Shown here one piece after another: positions 36,820 to 45,089 of a stretch of DNA of 64,000 nt. The first letter of the stretch is position 1, and each line of letters opens with the position of its first letter. The stretch is from Mycobacteroides chelonae. GTDB lineage: Bacteria; Actinomycetota; Actinomycetes; Mycobacteriales; Mycobacteriaceae. Below the pieces are notes generated by a model. It was not told the DNA's origin. It ran no database searches and saw only the letters and a list, made by a program, of their open reading frames with translations. Both the position numbers and the translations under genes were made by a program. The DNA lies in the NCBI RefSeq assembly GCF_016767715.1, contig NZ_CP050145.1:3782001-3846000 (forward strand), in the 5' to 3' direction.

Positions 36820-37470
36820 TCACCAAGTGTCCCAGTGCAGGACGTCGGCGACGGGCTGGCGCTTGGCAGGCCGGAAGTCCGTGCCGACGGTGTACGCGAT
36901 GGGGAACAGCCCGCCCTGGGTGATCTTGTCGAACGGGATGCCCAGGATGTCGGCGGTGCGCTTCTCACCGTCGTCCATCAGGTGCAATGTCGTCCAGGCC
37001 GATCCCAAACCGCGGTTACGGGCGGCGAGCATGAAGCTCCACACCGCAGGAAGCAACGATCCCCACGACGAGGCCGCGCCGACCACCGGCAGATTGTCGA
37101 GTCGTCCCTCGATGCAGGGAATGAGGAACAGTGGCGCCCGCTCGAAGTTCTCGGCGAGGTAGCCGGCCGAGTCCACAACCTTTTCCTTACGCTCGGCCCG
37201 GGTGTCGCCTTCGGCGTAGGTGGCGCCTGCGCCCTTGGCGTACTTGTTCCAGCCTTCGCGGTAGATGTCGGCGATCGCCTTCTTCTTGTCGGCGTCCTCC
37301 ACGATCACCCAGTGCCAGCCCTGATGGTTCGAGCCGGTCGGTGCCTGCAGCGCGATGTTCAGACATTCCTCGACAACCGCGCGCTCGACGGGCTTGTCGA
37401 AATCAAGGCGCTTGCGCACCGAACGGGTGGTGGTCAGAACTTCGTCGGCTGACAGATTCAGGGAGGTCAT
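36820..37470 (-). CDS. Nitroreductase-family FMN protein (Rv3368c homologue)
   Basis: A 216-residue NAD(P)H-dependent FMN oxidoreductase. [16 protein letters not shown] near residue 14 binds FMN phosphate, and [17 protein letters not shown] near 40 and [10 protein letters not shown] near 145 are close to Rv3368c as I recall it. Such enzymes can reduce nitro compounds and quinones; the natural substrate is unknown. ATG 37470 is chosen over ATG 37485 because TACGTT (37477-37482) lies exactly 6 nt upstream, implying a leaderless mRNA, and because [17 protein letters not shown] aligns with the family start. It is divergent from the OYE gene. Confidence 0.9.
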   Translation of the reverse strand: MTSLNLSADEVLTTTRSVRKRLDFDKPVERAVVEECLNIALQAPTGSNHQGWHWVIVEDADKKKAIADIYREGWNKYAKGAGATYAEGDTRAERKEKVVDSAGYLAENFERAPLFLIPCIEGRLDNLPVVGAASSWGSLLPAVWSFMLAARNRGLGSAWTTLHLMDDGEKRTADILGIPFDKITQGGLFPIAYTVGTDFRPAKRQPVADVLHWDTW

Positions 37471-37546
37471 ACGACGAACGTACATCCACCGGGCTTACCG
37501 AAAATTAGGAGTCCGCATCCAGAATTCGCCGTCCGTGGTCGCGGCG

Positions 37547-37552
37547 TAATCT
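37547..37552 (+). promoter_or_regulatory. Leaderless -10 element (TAATCT) of the OYE-like gene
   Basis: TAATCT is followed by 7 nt and ATG 37560. It faces the minus-strand -10 TACGTT (37477-37482) of the nitroreductase gene. Confidence 0.45.
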
Positions 37553-37559
37553 CCCGCTC

Positions 37560-38738
37560 ATGGGCAATGACGCCGCTGGAGTTCCCGACGTGTTGGCGCC
37601 CGCGCGACTCGGCCCCATCACATTGCGCAACCGGACAATCAAGGCCGCCACATTCGAGGCCGCCTCACCGGACGCTTTCGTCACCGACGATCTCATCGAG
37701 TATCACCGCAGACCCGCACTCGGCGGGGTCGGCATGACAACGGTTGCCTATTGCGCCGTCGCCCCCGAGGGACGCACCGAATACGGCCAGGTCTGGATGC
37801 GTGAAGAGGCCCTGCCCGGGCTGCGGCGCCTCACCGGCGCCATCCACGACACCGGCGCCGCCGTCTCGGCGCAGATCGGCCATGCCGGTCCGGTGGCCAA
37901 TGCGCGATCGAACGGGTCACGTGCCCTGTCCCCGATCCGGTTCTTCAACCCGTTGGGCATGAAATTCGCCCGCCGGGCCAGCACTTCCGATATCGAGGGC
38001 GTGATTGCCGCGCACGCGAACGCGGCCCGGCTTGCCATCGAGGCCGGTTTCGACGCCGTCGAAATCCACTTGGGCCATGGCTATTTCGTGAGTTCCTTCC
38101 TGAGCCCACTGTTCAACAGGCGCAGCGATGAGTACGGCGGATCGCTGGCCAACCGCGCCAAGGTGGCGCGCGCGGTGGTGCAAGCAGTGCGGAAGGTGGC
38201 CGGCGATCGGCTGGCGGTGACCGCGAAACTCACCATGACCGACGGCATCCGCGGCGGCATCCCGATCGAGGAGTCTTTGCAAACCGCGAAATGGCTGCAA
38301 GAAGACGGCGGACTCGATGCCCTGGAACTGACTGCGGGATCCTCTCTGGTCAACCCCATGTACTTGTTCCGCGGCGAGGTGCCGATCCGTGAGCTCGCCA
38401 GCGGCTTCCCCAAACCCATGGGTTGGGGCGTGCGGCTCACCGGAAAGAAGTTCTTCCGGTCCTATCCCTACCGCGACGCCTTCCTACTGGACGATGCCCG
38501 CCGGTTTCGCGCCGAACTGGACATGCCCCTGATCCTCTTGGGCGGAATCGCCGGCGGCGACACCATGGACCTGGCGATGGCGGAGGGCTTCGATTTCGTG
38601 GCCATGGGACGTGCGCTGCTGGCCGATCCGGATCTGGTGAATCGGGTGGCGGCCGACCGGGCCGCCCATTCCCGATGCACCCACTGCAATCAGTGCATGG
38701 CCACGATTTTCAGCAGAACCCACTGCGTGCTCACATAG
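37560..38738 (+). CDS. NADH:flavin oxidoreductase of the old yellow enzyme family (Rv3359 homologue)
   Basis: A 392-residue TIM-barrel FMN enzyme. N-terminal LAPARLGPITLRNRTIKAATFEA, AQIGHAGPVANAR near residue 104, VEIHLGHGYFVSSFLSPLFNRRSDEYGGSLANR near 165-200 (His pair for substrate binding, Arg/Asp for FMN) and LLGGIAGGDTMDLAMAEGFDFVAMGRALLADPDLV near 325 are all typical. The C-terminal CTHCNQCMATIFSRTHC carries a CxxC, a remnant of the Fe-S motif found in longer 2,4-dienoyl-CoA reductase relatives. Substrate is unknown. Its TAG stop overlaps the -10 of the next gene. Confidence 0.9.
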   Translation: MGNDAAGVPDVLAPARLGPITLRNRTIKAATFEAASPDAFVTDDLIEYHRRPALGGVGMTTVAYCAVAPEGRTEYGQVWMREEALPGLRRLTGAIHDTGAAVSAQIGHAGPVANARSNGSRALSPIRFFNPLGMKFARRASTSDIEGVIAAHANAARLAIEAGFDAVEIHLGHGYFVSSFLSPLFNRRSDEYGGSLANRAKVARAVVQAVRKVAGDRLAVTAKLTMTDGIRGGIPIEESLQTAKWLQEDGGLDALELTAGSSLVNPMYLFRGEVPIRELASGFPKPMGWGVRLTGKKFFRSYPYRDAFLLDDARRFRAELDMPLILLGGIAGGDTMDLAMAEGFDFVAMGRALLADPDLVNRVAADRAAHSRCTHCNQCMATIFSRTHCVLT

Positions 38739-38741
38739 CAT
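38736..38741 (+). promoter_or_regulatory. Leaderless -10 element (TAGCAT) of the small membrane protein gene
   Basis: TAGCAT is followed by 7 nt and ATG 38749. The TAG is also the stop codon of the upstream OYE-like gene. Confidence 0.45.
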
Positions 38742-38748
38742 CGCTGCC

Positions 38749-39066
38749 ATGACGGCGGCGCCCGAACACCAGAGACCGGGAACCGCCGAGTCCGTCGTCA
38801 GCTGGCTGCTGTGGGTGCTGGTGACCGCGGCGGCAGGCGTCGTCGCGTTCGCCTCGATCTTCCCGCTCGCCTTCAGCGGCGCCGCACCCGAACAGGCCGA
38901 CGCGGCAGCCGCGGTGTTCGTCTGGTCGCTGCTGACCCTGTTCACGTGCATGGCCGCACCCATCGCCATGGGCATCGGGCACTGGCGGCATTGGCACATT
39001 TGGTACTGGCCGGCGCTGTGCGTGTCCGTCCTCGTCAGAACGCTGTTTCTGCTGCACAACCTGTGA
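38749..39066 (+). CDS. Hypothetical small membrane protein
   Basis: A 105-residue protein with three hydrophobic helices (about 18-38, 52-72, 80-98) and a conserved-looking GHWRHWHIWYWPALC segment rich in Trp and His between helices two and three. No family is recognised. The gene starts 10 bp after the OYE-like stop with its own -10. The opposite strand also has long open frames here, but hydrophobic periodicity and the promoter favour this one. Confidence 0.7.
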   Translation: MTAAPEHQRPGTAESVVSWLLWVLVTAAAGVVAFASIFPLAFSGAAPEQADAAAAVFVWSLLTLFTCMAAPIAMGIGHWRHWHIWYWPALCVSVLVRTLFLLHNL

Positions 39067-39123
39067 GCGTCCGGCGCGACCAGGTCACCACCGGTGAGCG
39101 ACACAGTCGCTGGTGTCGTGCAC

Positions 39124-39543
39124 TCACCTGACCGCGTCGGTTGATGACAAGTCCCCATCATGGGCTTCCCGGTTGCGCACGATTTGCGCCACATTGCGCT
39201 CTGCCCACACCCGCAATTGGTCGATGGGCTCGCGAAGCGAAACGCCCAACTCGGTCAGCTGGTACTCCACTTTCGGCGGGACCGTGGCATAAGCCATTCG
39301 CTTCACCAGCCCGTCGCGGAGCATCGAGCGCAGCGTGGACGTGAGCACTTTGCTGGTAATGCCGCCGACGCGATCGCGCAGGACAGTAAACCGCAAGGGT
39401 CCGTCGGCAAGGGCCGCGACCACCAGGACTGTCCACTTATCCCCGACTCTGTCCAACACGATCCGGGTGGGGCATTCCGTGTCGAACAGGTTTCCCAACC
39501 AGTCATCCACGGGCTGTGACGAGGCAGACATCAAAAACTCCAT
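39124..39543 (-). CDS. HxlR-family winged-helix transcriptional regulator
   Basis: A 139-residue MarR/HxlR-type regulator with CPTRIVLDRVGDKWTVLVVAAL near residue 24 (Cys at the usual redox position), LRFTVLRDRVGGITSKVLTSTLRSMLRDGLVKR as recognition helix and wing (about 50-85), and a C-terminal dimer helix ending in RNREAHDGDL. These regulators often repress a divergent oxidoreductase gene, as here. The 75-bp intergenic region contains repeated GTTAC/GGTACC-type half sites that could be its operator. Confidence 0.9.
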   Translation of the reverse strand: MEFLMSASSQPVDDWLGNLFDTECPTRIVLDRVGDKWTVLVVAALADGPLRFTVLRDRVGGITSKVLTSTLRSMLRDGLVKRMAYATVPPKVEYQLTELGVSLREPIDQLRVWAERNVAQIVRNREAHDGDLSSTDAVR

Positions 39544-39545
39544 TA

Positions 39546-39580
39546 GTTACTTTGAGGTACCAAGTTACCACTGGATACCT
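39546..39580. promoter_or_regulatory. Candidate HxlR operator region
   Basis: Between the divergent genes, GTTAC occurs twice about 18 bp apart, interleaved with the related blocks GGTACC and GGATACC. TACCTT near 39573 could be the -10 of the oxidoreductase gene, so bound protein would overlap the promoter. Confidence 0.35.
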
Positions 39581-39618
39581 TTGGGGCGTTCACACGGATT
39601 GAAGAAGGGACTCGCCCC

Positions 39619-40212
39619 ATGAAAATCGCGATATTCGGCGCAACCGGAATGGTCGGCTCGCGGATCGCCGCCGAGCTACGCGGACGCGGACACGAGGTGA
39701 CCGGTTACAGCCGCCGAGGTAGTGACACCGCCGGTGCCGGAACACTCTCCGACAGCACTCTCGTGGCAACAGTCGCTGCCGGGCATGACGCTGTGGTCTC
39801 CGCGATCGGACCAAGCCGCGCCGGTGAACCACACAGCGAATTCATCGACGCGATCAGCACAGCCGCCGCAAACCTCCACGGCACCCGGCTGTTCGTCGTC
39901 GGCGGTGCGGGAACGCTCCGTGTCAACGGAATACGCCTGGTCGACTCCCCAGAGTTCCCGGAGGCGTACCGCGCCGAGGCACTGACTCAGGCTGCCGCGC
40001 TGGAGATACTCGAGCGGACCGGACAAGACGTGGACTGGGTGTACCTCTCCCCGGCGCCGCTCATCGAGCCGGGAGAGCGCACAGGTTCCTACCGCGTCGC
40101 AGGTGACTCCCCAGCGGGCCAGCGCATCTCGGCCGAAGATTTCGCGGTCGCGGTAGCCGACGAACTTGAACACCCGGCACACCGACACGAGCGATTTACG
40201 GTCGCCAATTGA
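39619..40212 (+). CDS. NAD(P)-binding oxidoreductase (NmrA/atypical SDR type)
   Basis: A 197-residue Rossmann protein: MKIAIFGATGMVGSRIAAEL with GxxGxxG at the N-terminus, SRRGSD binding-pocket turn, VSAIGPSR near residue 60, LFVVGGAGTLRV near 95 and DWVYLSPAPLIEPGERTGSYRV near 140. It resembles small NAD(P)H-binding proteins of the YwnB type that are paired with HxlR regulators. Substrate unknown; perhaps quinone or aldehyde stress. It is divergent from the hxlR-like gene and followed by a strong hairpin. Confidence 0.87.
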   Translation: MKIAIFGATGMVGSRIAAELRGRGHEVTGYSRRGSDTAGAGTLSDSTLVATVAAGHDAVVSAIGPSRAGEPHSEFIDAISTAAANLHGTRLFVVGGAGTLRVNGIRLVDSPEFPEAYRAEALTQAAALEILERTGQDVDWVYLSPAPLIEPGERTGSYRVAGDSPAGQRISAEDFAVAVADELEHPAHRHERFTVAN

Positions 40213-40265
40213 CCGCCGACTGACACAGTGCCCGGCTGCCGGATCGGGCGCAGCTCACGAGTGCG

Positions 40266-40306
40266 AGTCTTCCCGCGCCCGTGCACAGCTCCGGCGCGGG
40301 AAGACT
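40266..40306 (+). terminator. Strong 14-bp perfect hairpin without U-tract
   Basis: AGTCTTCCCGCGCC (40266-40279) and GGCGCGGGAAGACT (40293-40306) pair perfectly around a 13-nt loop. It lies 54 bp past the oxidoreductase stop and just before the FHA-ABC promoter. It probably acts as a terminator insulating the two genes. Confidence 0.65.
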
Positions 40307-40326
40307 GACCACTCGCTGTGAACCGA

Positions 40327-40332
40327 TACAGT
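40327..40332 (+). promoter_or_regulatory. Leaderless -10 element (TACAGT) of the FHA-ABC transporter gene
   Basis: TACAGT is followed by 8 nt and ATG 40341, supporting this start over the upstream in-frame ATG 40281 inside the hairpin. Confidence 0.45.
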
Positions 40333-40340
40333 CGATAGCG

Positions 40341-42887
40341 ATGACTGGTCGGGAAGCACCCACTCTCACGGTGGTATTCGACGGTGACGAGCGAAAGTTC
40401 GCGCCCGGGCACGATATTCATATCGGCCGCGATATCCACGCCGATGTACGCATCACGCACCCGTTGGTGTCGCGTATTCACCTGATAATCAGGTTCGTCG
40501 ACGGTAAATGGATCGCCGAGGACCAGCGCAGCCTCAACGGCATCTTCGTCAACGGCCGTCAGGTCGGTTGGGTCGAGGTGCGGGATGACACCGTGGTCAA
40601 CCTCGGCGACCCCGGCGGACCGCGGCTGACGTTCGCCCTGGGCGGTCTCGGCAGCGAAACGCAGCTGGGAATCGCTCCCCCCACCATGCGTGGTCCGGCC
40701 TCGGGTCTGCAGCCAGCCCCCTATACCGGCACTCAGGAGCACTACCCCACCGGCGGTTACCAATCCGCTCCGCAGACCTACGGGCAGCCGCCGAGCCAGC
40801 AGCACCCCTACGGCGCACCGCCCTCGGGGCCCCAAACCTATGGAACGTCCGGGCCCACCCGCCCGCGCCAGCAGTATCCGTCGGAACCCACCCCAGTGCC
40901 CCCCGCCGCCTACGCCCACGAGCCGGTCGAGCCGTTCGGCACCCGTGCGATGCGCGCGCTCGGCATCGGCGGCGCACCCAAACCGTCACCCGGTGCCATC
41001 ACCGTCGGTCGCGCCCCCGACAACACGATCGTCGTCAACGACGTGTTGGCCTCGCGGCACCACGCCTTGTTGCTTCCGTCGGCCGGTGGCCTGGAAATCC
41101 AGGACCTGCACACCATCAACGGCACCTTCGTCAACGGTGTCCAGGTTGAACAGGCAACGGTGCGCGAGGGTGACACCGTCACCATCGGTAACGTCGACCT
41201 CGTCGTTCAAGACGGCACACTGGTCAAACCGACGACAGCCGCCCGCGTCGGCGGGCTTGAGGTGCAGGGTATCGACTTCACCGTCGAGGGCGGCAAGAAG
41301 CTGCTCGACAACATCAGCTTCTCCGCAGGCCCCGGATCACTCACCGCGGTCATCGGCCCATCAGGTGCCGGCAAGTCCACCCTGGCCCGGCTGATCGTCG
41401 GCAACACCCAACCGTCGGCGGGCAAGGTGTCCTTCGAAGGTCACGGGGTCCACGCCGAGTACGCCGTCATGCGAAACCGCATCGGCATGGTGCCACAGGA
41501 CGATGTGGTGCACCCGCAGCTGACGGTGAGCCAGGCACTGCATTACGCCGCCGAGCTGCGATTGCCCCCGGATACCACCAAAGAAGACCGCGAACAGGTC
41601 GTGTCCCGGGTTCTTGAGGAACTCGAGATGACCAAGCACGCGGAGACGCGCGTCGACAAGCTCTCCGGCGGGCAGCGTAAGCGCGCCTCGGTGGCCATGG
41701 AGCTGTTGACCGGTCCGTCTCTGCTGATCCTGGACGAGCCCACCTCGGGCCTGGATCCGGCACTGGACCGTCAGGTGATGAGCCTGATGCGCCAGCTCGC
41801 CGACGCCGGCCGCGTAGTGGTGGTGGTGACGCACTCGCTGACCTATCTGAGCTACTGCGACCAGGTGCTGCTGCTGGCCCCCGGTGGCAAGACCGCATAC
41901 TGCGGACCTCCACGCAGCATCAACCAAGAGATGGGCACGACCGACTGGGCCGACATCTTCGCCAATGCCGCGGCCGACCCGGACGGTGTGCACCAGGCCT
42001 ATCTGGCCCGGCATCCCGCTGCGAACAAACCCGTCACCGCCCCGGTACAGCCTGGCGACCTCGGCAAGCCCCCGAAGACAAGTCTGCTGCGGCAGGTCTC
42101 CACGGTGGCGCGCCGCCAGGGACGGCTGATCCTAGCCGACCGCGGCTATTTCATCTTCTTGGCGCTACTGCCGTTCGTCCTTGCCGGATTGGTGTTGTCG
42201 GTACCCGGTAGTGCCGGTTTCAATGTGGCGTTGCCTGACAACCCGAACGAACCTGGACTGCTGCTGGCGCTGACGAACCTCGGTGCCAGCTTCCTGGGTC
42301 TGGCGCTGACCATCCGTGACCTGATCGGTGAACGGGTGATCTTCCGCCGTGAGCAGGCAGTGGGCCTGTCGGCCACCGCATATCTGCTCGCCAAGATCGT
42401 CACCTACTGCGGAGCCGCCATCGTGCAGTCCGCGATCATGACGGCCGTCATCGTGATCGTCCGCGGTGGACCGACGCAGGGCGCGGTGCTGCTCGGAAAC
42501 GCGAACTTCGAGCTGTGGGTCGCCGTTGCCGCCACCGCATGCGCGGCCACCGTGCTGGGCCTGGTGCTGTCCTCACTAGCCACCTCCGCCGAGCAGGTGA
42601 TGCCGATGCTGGTGATCGCCACCATGACGCAGATCGTCTTCAGCGGCGGACTCATCCCGGTGACGGGACGTGCGGGGCTGGAACAGTTCTCGTTCCTGTT
42701 CCCCTCGCGATGGGGCTTCGCAGCCACCGCCGCGACCACCGACCTGCGCAAGCTGGTGCCGGTGGGGCCGCAGGACGAGCTGTGGAATCACGATGCGGGA
42801 ACCTGGCTGTTCGACATGGGCATCTTGGCGCTACTCGCGCTGGTGATGGCCGGATTCGTGCGCTGGCGCATCCGCCTCAAGGGCTGA
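40341..42887 (+). CDS. ABC transporter with two FHA domains (Rv1747 homologue)
   Basis: An 848-residue single-chain half transporter. FHA1 is about 8-95 (GRDIHADVRITHPLVSRIHL). A Pro/Gln/Tyr/Gly-rich linker (about 115-190) follows. FHA2 is about 205-290 (VGRAPDNTIVVNDVLASRHHALL). The ABC domain has Walker A GPSGAGKST near 340, signature LSGGQRKR near 440, Walker B LLILDEPTSGLD and VVTHS. An ABC2-type membrane domain of about six helices starts near 600. In M. tuberculosis the FHA domains bind PknF-phosphorylated threonines in the linker, and Rv1747 is implicated in exporting cell wall lipo-oligosaccharides. No kinase gene adjoins it here. Confidence 0.93.
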   Translation: MTGREAPTLTVVFDGDERKFAPGHDIHIGRDIHADVRITHPLVSRIHLIIRFVDGKWIAEDQRSLNGIFVNGRQVGWVEVRDDTVVNLGDPGGPRLTFALGGLGSETQLGIAPPTMRGPASGLQPAPYTGTQEHYPTGGYQSAPQTYGQPPSQQHPYGAPPSGPQTYGTSGPTRPRQQYPSEPTPVPPAAYAHEPVEPFGTRAMRALGIGGAPKPSPGAITVGRAPDNTIVVNDVLASRHHALLLPSAGGLEIQDLHTINGTFVNGVQVEQATVREGDTVTIGNVDLVVQDGTLVKPTTAARVGGLEVQGIDFTVEGGKKLLDNISFSAGPGSLTAVIGPSGAGKSTLARLIVGNTQPSAGKVSFEGHGVHAEYAVMRNRIGMVPQDDVVHPQLTVSQALHYAAELRLPPDTTKEDREQVVSRVLEELEMTKHAETRVDKLSGGQRKRASVAMELLTGPSLLILDEPTSGLDPALDRQVMSLMRQLADAGRVVVVVTHSLTYLSYCDQVLLLAPGGKTAYCGPPRSINQEMGTTDWADIFANAAADPDGVHQAYLARHPAANKPVTAPVQPGDLGKPPKTSLLRQVSTVARRQGRLILADRGYFIFLALLPFVLAGLVLSVPGSAGFNVALPDNPNEPGLLLALTNLGASFLGLALTIRDLIGERVIFRREQAVGLSATAYLLAKIVTYCGAAIVQSAIMTAVIVIVRGGPTQGAVLLGNANFELWVAVAATACAATVLGLVLSSLATSAEQVMPMLVIATMTQIVFSGGLIPVTGRAGLEQFSFLFPSRWGFAATAATTDLRKLVPVGPQDELWNHDAGTWLFDMGILALLALVMAGFVRWRIRLKG

Positions 42888-42912
42888 GTTCTTTCGAAGA
42901 GACGGGCCCGCC

Positions 42913-43467
42913 TTAGCCGCCGTGCACGTCCAGTCCGTGCCCTGCGGCATACGCGACGGCTTGGGGCAGATCGACTTTCGCGGCCATCAGGGTTGCGGTG
43001 GTCCACAACGTCGGGTCAATGCGGGCACCCCGCAGGTCCGCACCGTCGAGTTTGAGATTCTGCGTGCGGGCACCGGTGAAGTCGGCGCCGTGCAGATTGG
43101 CCTTGCGCATATCGGTGCCGACCAGGTTGGCCTCCCGGAAACGGCAGTCCGACAGGTCCATCTCACGCAGATCGAGCCCGCCGAGCGAGGACAGCGTGAA
43201 GTCGGTCTCGGTGAACTTCGAAGGGCGCACCCGGCAGTCGGTGAGCGTGGAGCCCAGCAAGCTGCACTGGCGGAACTCCGAATGCCATAGCGATGTGCGG
43301 CGGAAGGTGCAGTTCCGGAAGGCGGAGCCGACATGCAGCGACTCGGTGAGATTGGCGCCGCTGAAGTCGCACTCGGTGAAAACCACGCGCTCGGTGCGCA
43401 GTTCACGAAAGTCCTCGTCGTAGAAGGTCTCTCCGGTGATCTCACGGTCAGTCCAGTGCTCGGCCAT
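42913..43467 (-). CDS. mfpA: Pentapeptide repeat protein MfpA
   Basis: A 184-residue right-handed quadrilateral beta-helix protein of A(D/N)LxX-type repeats, e.g. CDFSGANLTESLHVGSAF and MDLSDCRFREANLVGTDM. It is closest to mycobacterial MfpA (Rv3361c), a DNA-mimicking DNA gyrase binder that lowers fluoroquinolone susceptibility. The C-terminal DPTLWTTATLMAAKVDLPQAV forms the family's dimer helix. ATG 43467 matches the family N-terminus; 43479 is an alternative. The conservon genes that accompany mfpA in M. tuberculosis (Rv3362c-Rv3365c, including the GTPase MfpB) are not adjacent. Confidence 0.92.
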   Translation of the reverse strand: MAEHWTDREITGETFYDEDFRELRTERVVFTECDFSGANLTESLHVGSAFRNCTFRRTSLWHSEFRQCSLLGSTLTDCRVRPSKFTETDFTLSSLGGLDLREMDLSDCRFREANLVGTDMRKANLHGADFTGARTQNLKLDGADLRGARIDPTLWTTATLMAAKVDLPQAVAYAAGHGLDVHGG

Positions 43468-43544
43468 GCCTGACATCATGCCGGGCGGGTCCGACGGGTG
43501 ACCATGCGATCTCGGCCTTGGTCCGCGGGGCCGGCGTCACACGG

Positions 43545-44528
43545 TCACGTGGTTGTCACAACGAGTTTCCCACTCGCACGGCCCGCTTCCATTGCCGTGT
43601 GCGCCTCGACTATCTCGTCGAAGGCGTAGACACGATCGATAGGAACAGCAATGTTGCCGGAGGCGACACCGTCGAGATACTCCTGTAGGACATGTGCGGG
43701 TAGGTCGGCGGCGCCTCCTCCGTACGAGGTGAGGCGGACGCCCCGTGGGATGTACTCAATGGGATAGAACTCATCCACTGTCCACTGGTTGGACAACATT
43801 CCGGTGAAACACACCACCCCATGCACGCGCGTGGCACGCAGAGTGTCGGGCAGTGTTGGGGTACCGACAAGTTCCAGTGCGGTATCGACGCCGCCGGGGA
43901 GGAGATCACGGACTTGGCGTGCTATCTGGCCGTCGTCGACAAGGACGTGGTCAACGCCAATCCTGGCTAGCGCACTGGCTTTTCCGGGGTTCCGCGTGGT
44001 GGAAAACACAGTCATATTGCGCTGTTTGGCCAAGATCGCAGTGGCCATGCCGATCGAGGATGTGCCGCCCCGGATAAGGAGCGACTGACCGTCCGCGGCA
44101 TCCAGTCCTACCGTCAAGGATCCATATGACGTTTGCAGCATCTCCGGTACCGCGCCAATCGTGGCCCAGTCCAGGTCGCTGGAAAATGCGGTCACTTGCG
44201 TAACAGGCACACAGGTGTATTCGGCATATCCGCCATCGAATTCCCGGCCCATGCCACCCATGATGGCCATCACCTGCTGCCCCACCGCGAACTCACCGCC
44301 AGGGCACGCTGCCACCACACCGGTCGCTTCGATCCCGAGCACCCTCGGAAAGGTGACTCCTTCCGCTAGGCCCAGGCGGGTGTGCAGTTCAGATCTGTTC
44401 AGGCCAAACGCTTTCACCGCAATAAGCACCCAGCCTTCGGCCGGTTCTGGGACCGGTAATTGCCGGATCTTCAGAGCTTCCGGAGGCCCGGGGGCGTCCA
44501 GCACGATGGCCCGCATGGTCGTGGTCAC
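43545..44528 (-). CDS. Zinc-independent MDR-family (quinone-type) oxidoreductase
   Basis: A 327-residue medium-chain dehydrogenase/reductase: AFGLNRSELHTRLGLAEGVTFPRVLGIEATG near residue 38, LLIRGGTSSIGMATAILAKQ near 150 as the NADP-binding loop, and no structural-zinc Cys cluster, which places it in the quinone oxidoreductase/enoyl reductase group. It overlaps the preceding MarR gene by 4 bp and is thus in one operon with its probable regulator. Lower GC and less biased third positions than neighbours hint at recent acquisition. Likely role is detoxifying quinones or electrophiles. Confidence 0.9.
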   Translation of the reverse strand: MTTTMRAIVLDAPGPPEALKIRQLPVPEPAEGWVLIAVKAFGLNRSELHTRLGLAEGVTFPRVLGIEATGVVAACPGGEFAVGQQVMAIMGGMGREFDGGYAEYTCVPVTQVTAFSSDLDWATIGAVPEMLQTSYGSLTVGLDAADGQSLLIRGGTSSIGMATAILAKQRNMTVFSTTRNPGKASALARIGVDHVLVDDGQIARQVRDLLPGGVDTALELVGTPTLPDTLRATRVHGVVCFTGMLSNQWTVDEFYPIEYIPRGVRLTSYGGGAADLPAHVLQEYLDGVASGNIAVPIDRVYAFDEIVEAHTAMEAGRASGKLVVTTT

Positions 44529-44980
44529 AACACTCCCCTATTCTTCGCACTGCTGTTTTGTTCCGCTGCGCGGACTTTGGTCAAGATGGTCGCGAACTGC
44601 TGTAGCTCGCCAGCGGATAGCACCTTCCCCAAACGGGTGGAAAGTTCTTCCTCCAGAGCCAATTTCGCCCGGGCTAGCAGACGCTTGCCTGATGGCGTCA
44701 ATTCGATGACCGAGGAGCGCCCGTCTTCGGGATTGGGCCGACGCCGACAATGCCCGGAGGCTTCGATGCGGTCGACGAGCTTGCTGGTACCGCCTACCGT
44801 GATGAGCAAGTCGGTGGCGATGTCGTTTACCCGACACAAGCCGTGCTGCTCGATGACCCGCATCGGCTCATAGCGACTCAGCGGCAGATCAAAGTCGGTA
44901 CGCAGTCGCACATCCACGGCGTTCCACAGCCCGATCTCCCACCTGACCAGCTCTCTGAACATCAGCTCTAAATCTGCCAT
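44525..44980 (-). CDS. MarR-family transcriptional regulator
   Basis: A 151-residue MarR protein: helix-turn-helix RVNDIATDLLITVGGTSKLVDRIEASGHCRRRPNPEDGRSSVIELTPSG spans about residues 50-98, with the DGRSS wing loop. ATG 44980 has GGTGG nearby; the in-frame ATG 45007 would add nine residues and is also possible. It is the first gene of an operon with the MDR oxidoreductase and divergent from an NTF2-like gene. Two TTCCATGGAA palindromes in the shared upstream region are the obvious operator candidates. Confidence 0.9.
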   Translation of the reverse strand: MADLELMFRELVRWEIGLWNAVDVRLRTDFDLPLSRYEPMRVIEQHGLCRVNDIATDLLITVGGTSKLVDRIEASGHCRRRPNPEDGRSSVIELTPSGKRLLARAKLALEEELSTRLGKVLSAGELQQFATILTKVRAAEQNSSAKNRGVL

Positions 44981-45011
44981 GACACATCCACCCGTCCTGC
45001 CGAGCATTACC

Positions 45012-45021
45012 TTCCATGGAA
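45012..45021. promoter_or_regulatory. MarR operator site 1 (TTCCATGGAA)
   Basis: A perfect 10-bp palindrome close to the MarR gene start and overlapping its probable -10 (TATATT on the minus strand). It is repeated as a longer version at 45048-45059, 37 bp centre to centre. Confidence 0.65.
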
Positions 45022-45047
45022 TATACCATCGGCGTTTCCTGTACTGT

Positions 45048-45059
45048 ATTCCATGGAAT
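45048..45059. promoter_or_regulatory. MarR operator site 2 (ATTCCATGGAAT)
   Basis: A perfect 12-bp palindrome containing the same TTCCATGGAA core as 45012-45021. It is placed to control the divergent NTF2-like gene starting at 45090. Confidence 0.65.
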
Positions 45060-45089
45060 GCAAATTCTCGGAAAGACGACAGGAATCAG

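Noticed and set aside
39067..39123. Several short inverted repeats (CGACAC/GTGTCG, GCGAC/GTCGC) between convergent genes
   Set aside because: Arms are 5-6 bp with alternative pairings and no U-tract, so they are too weak to report as a terminator.
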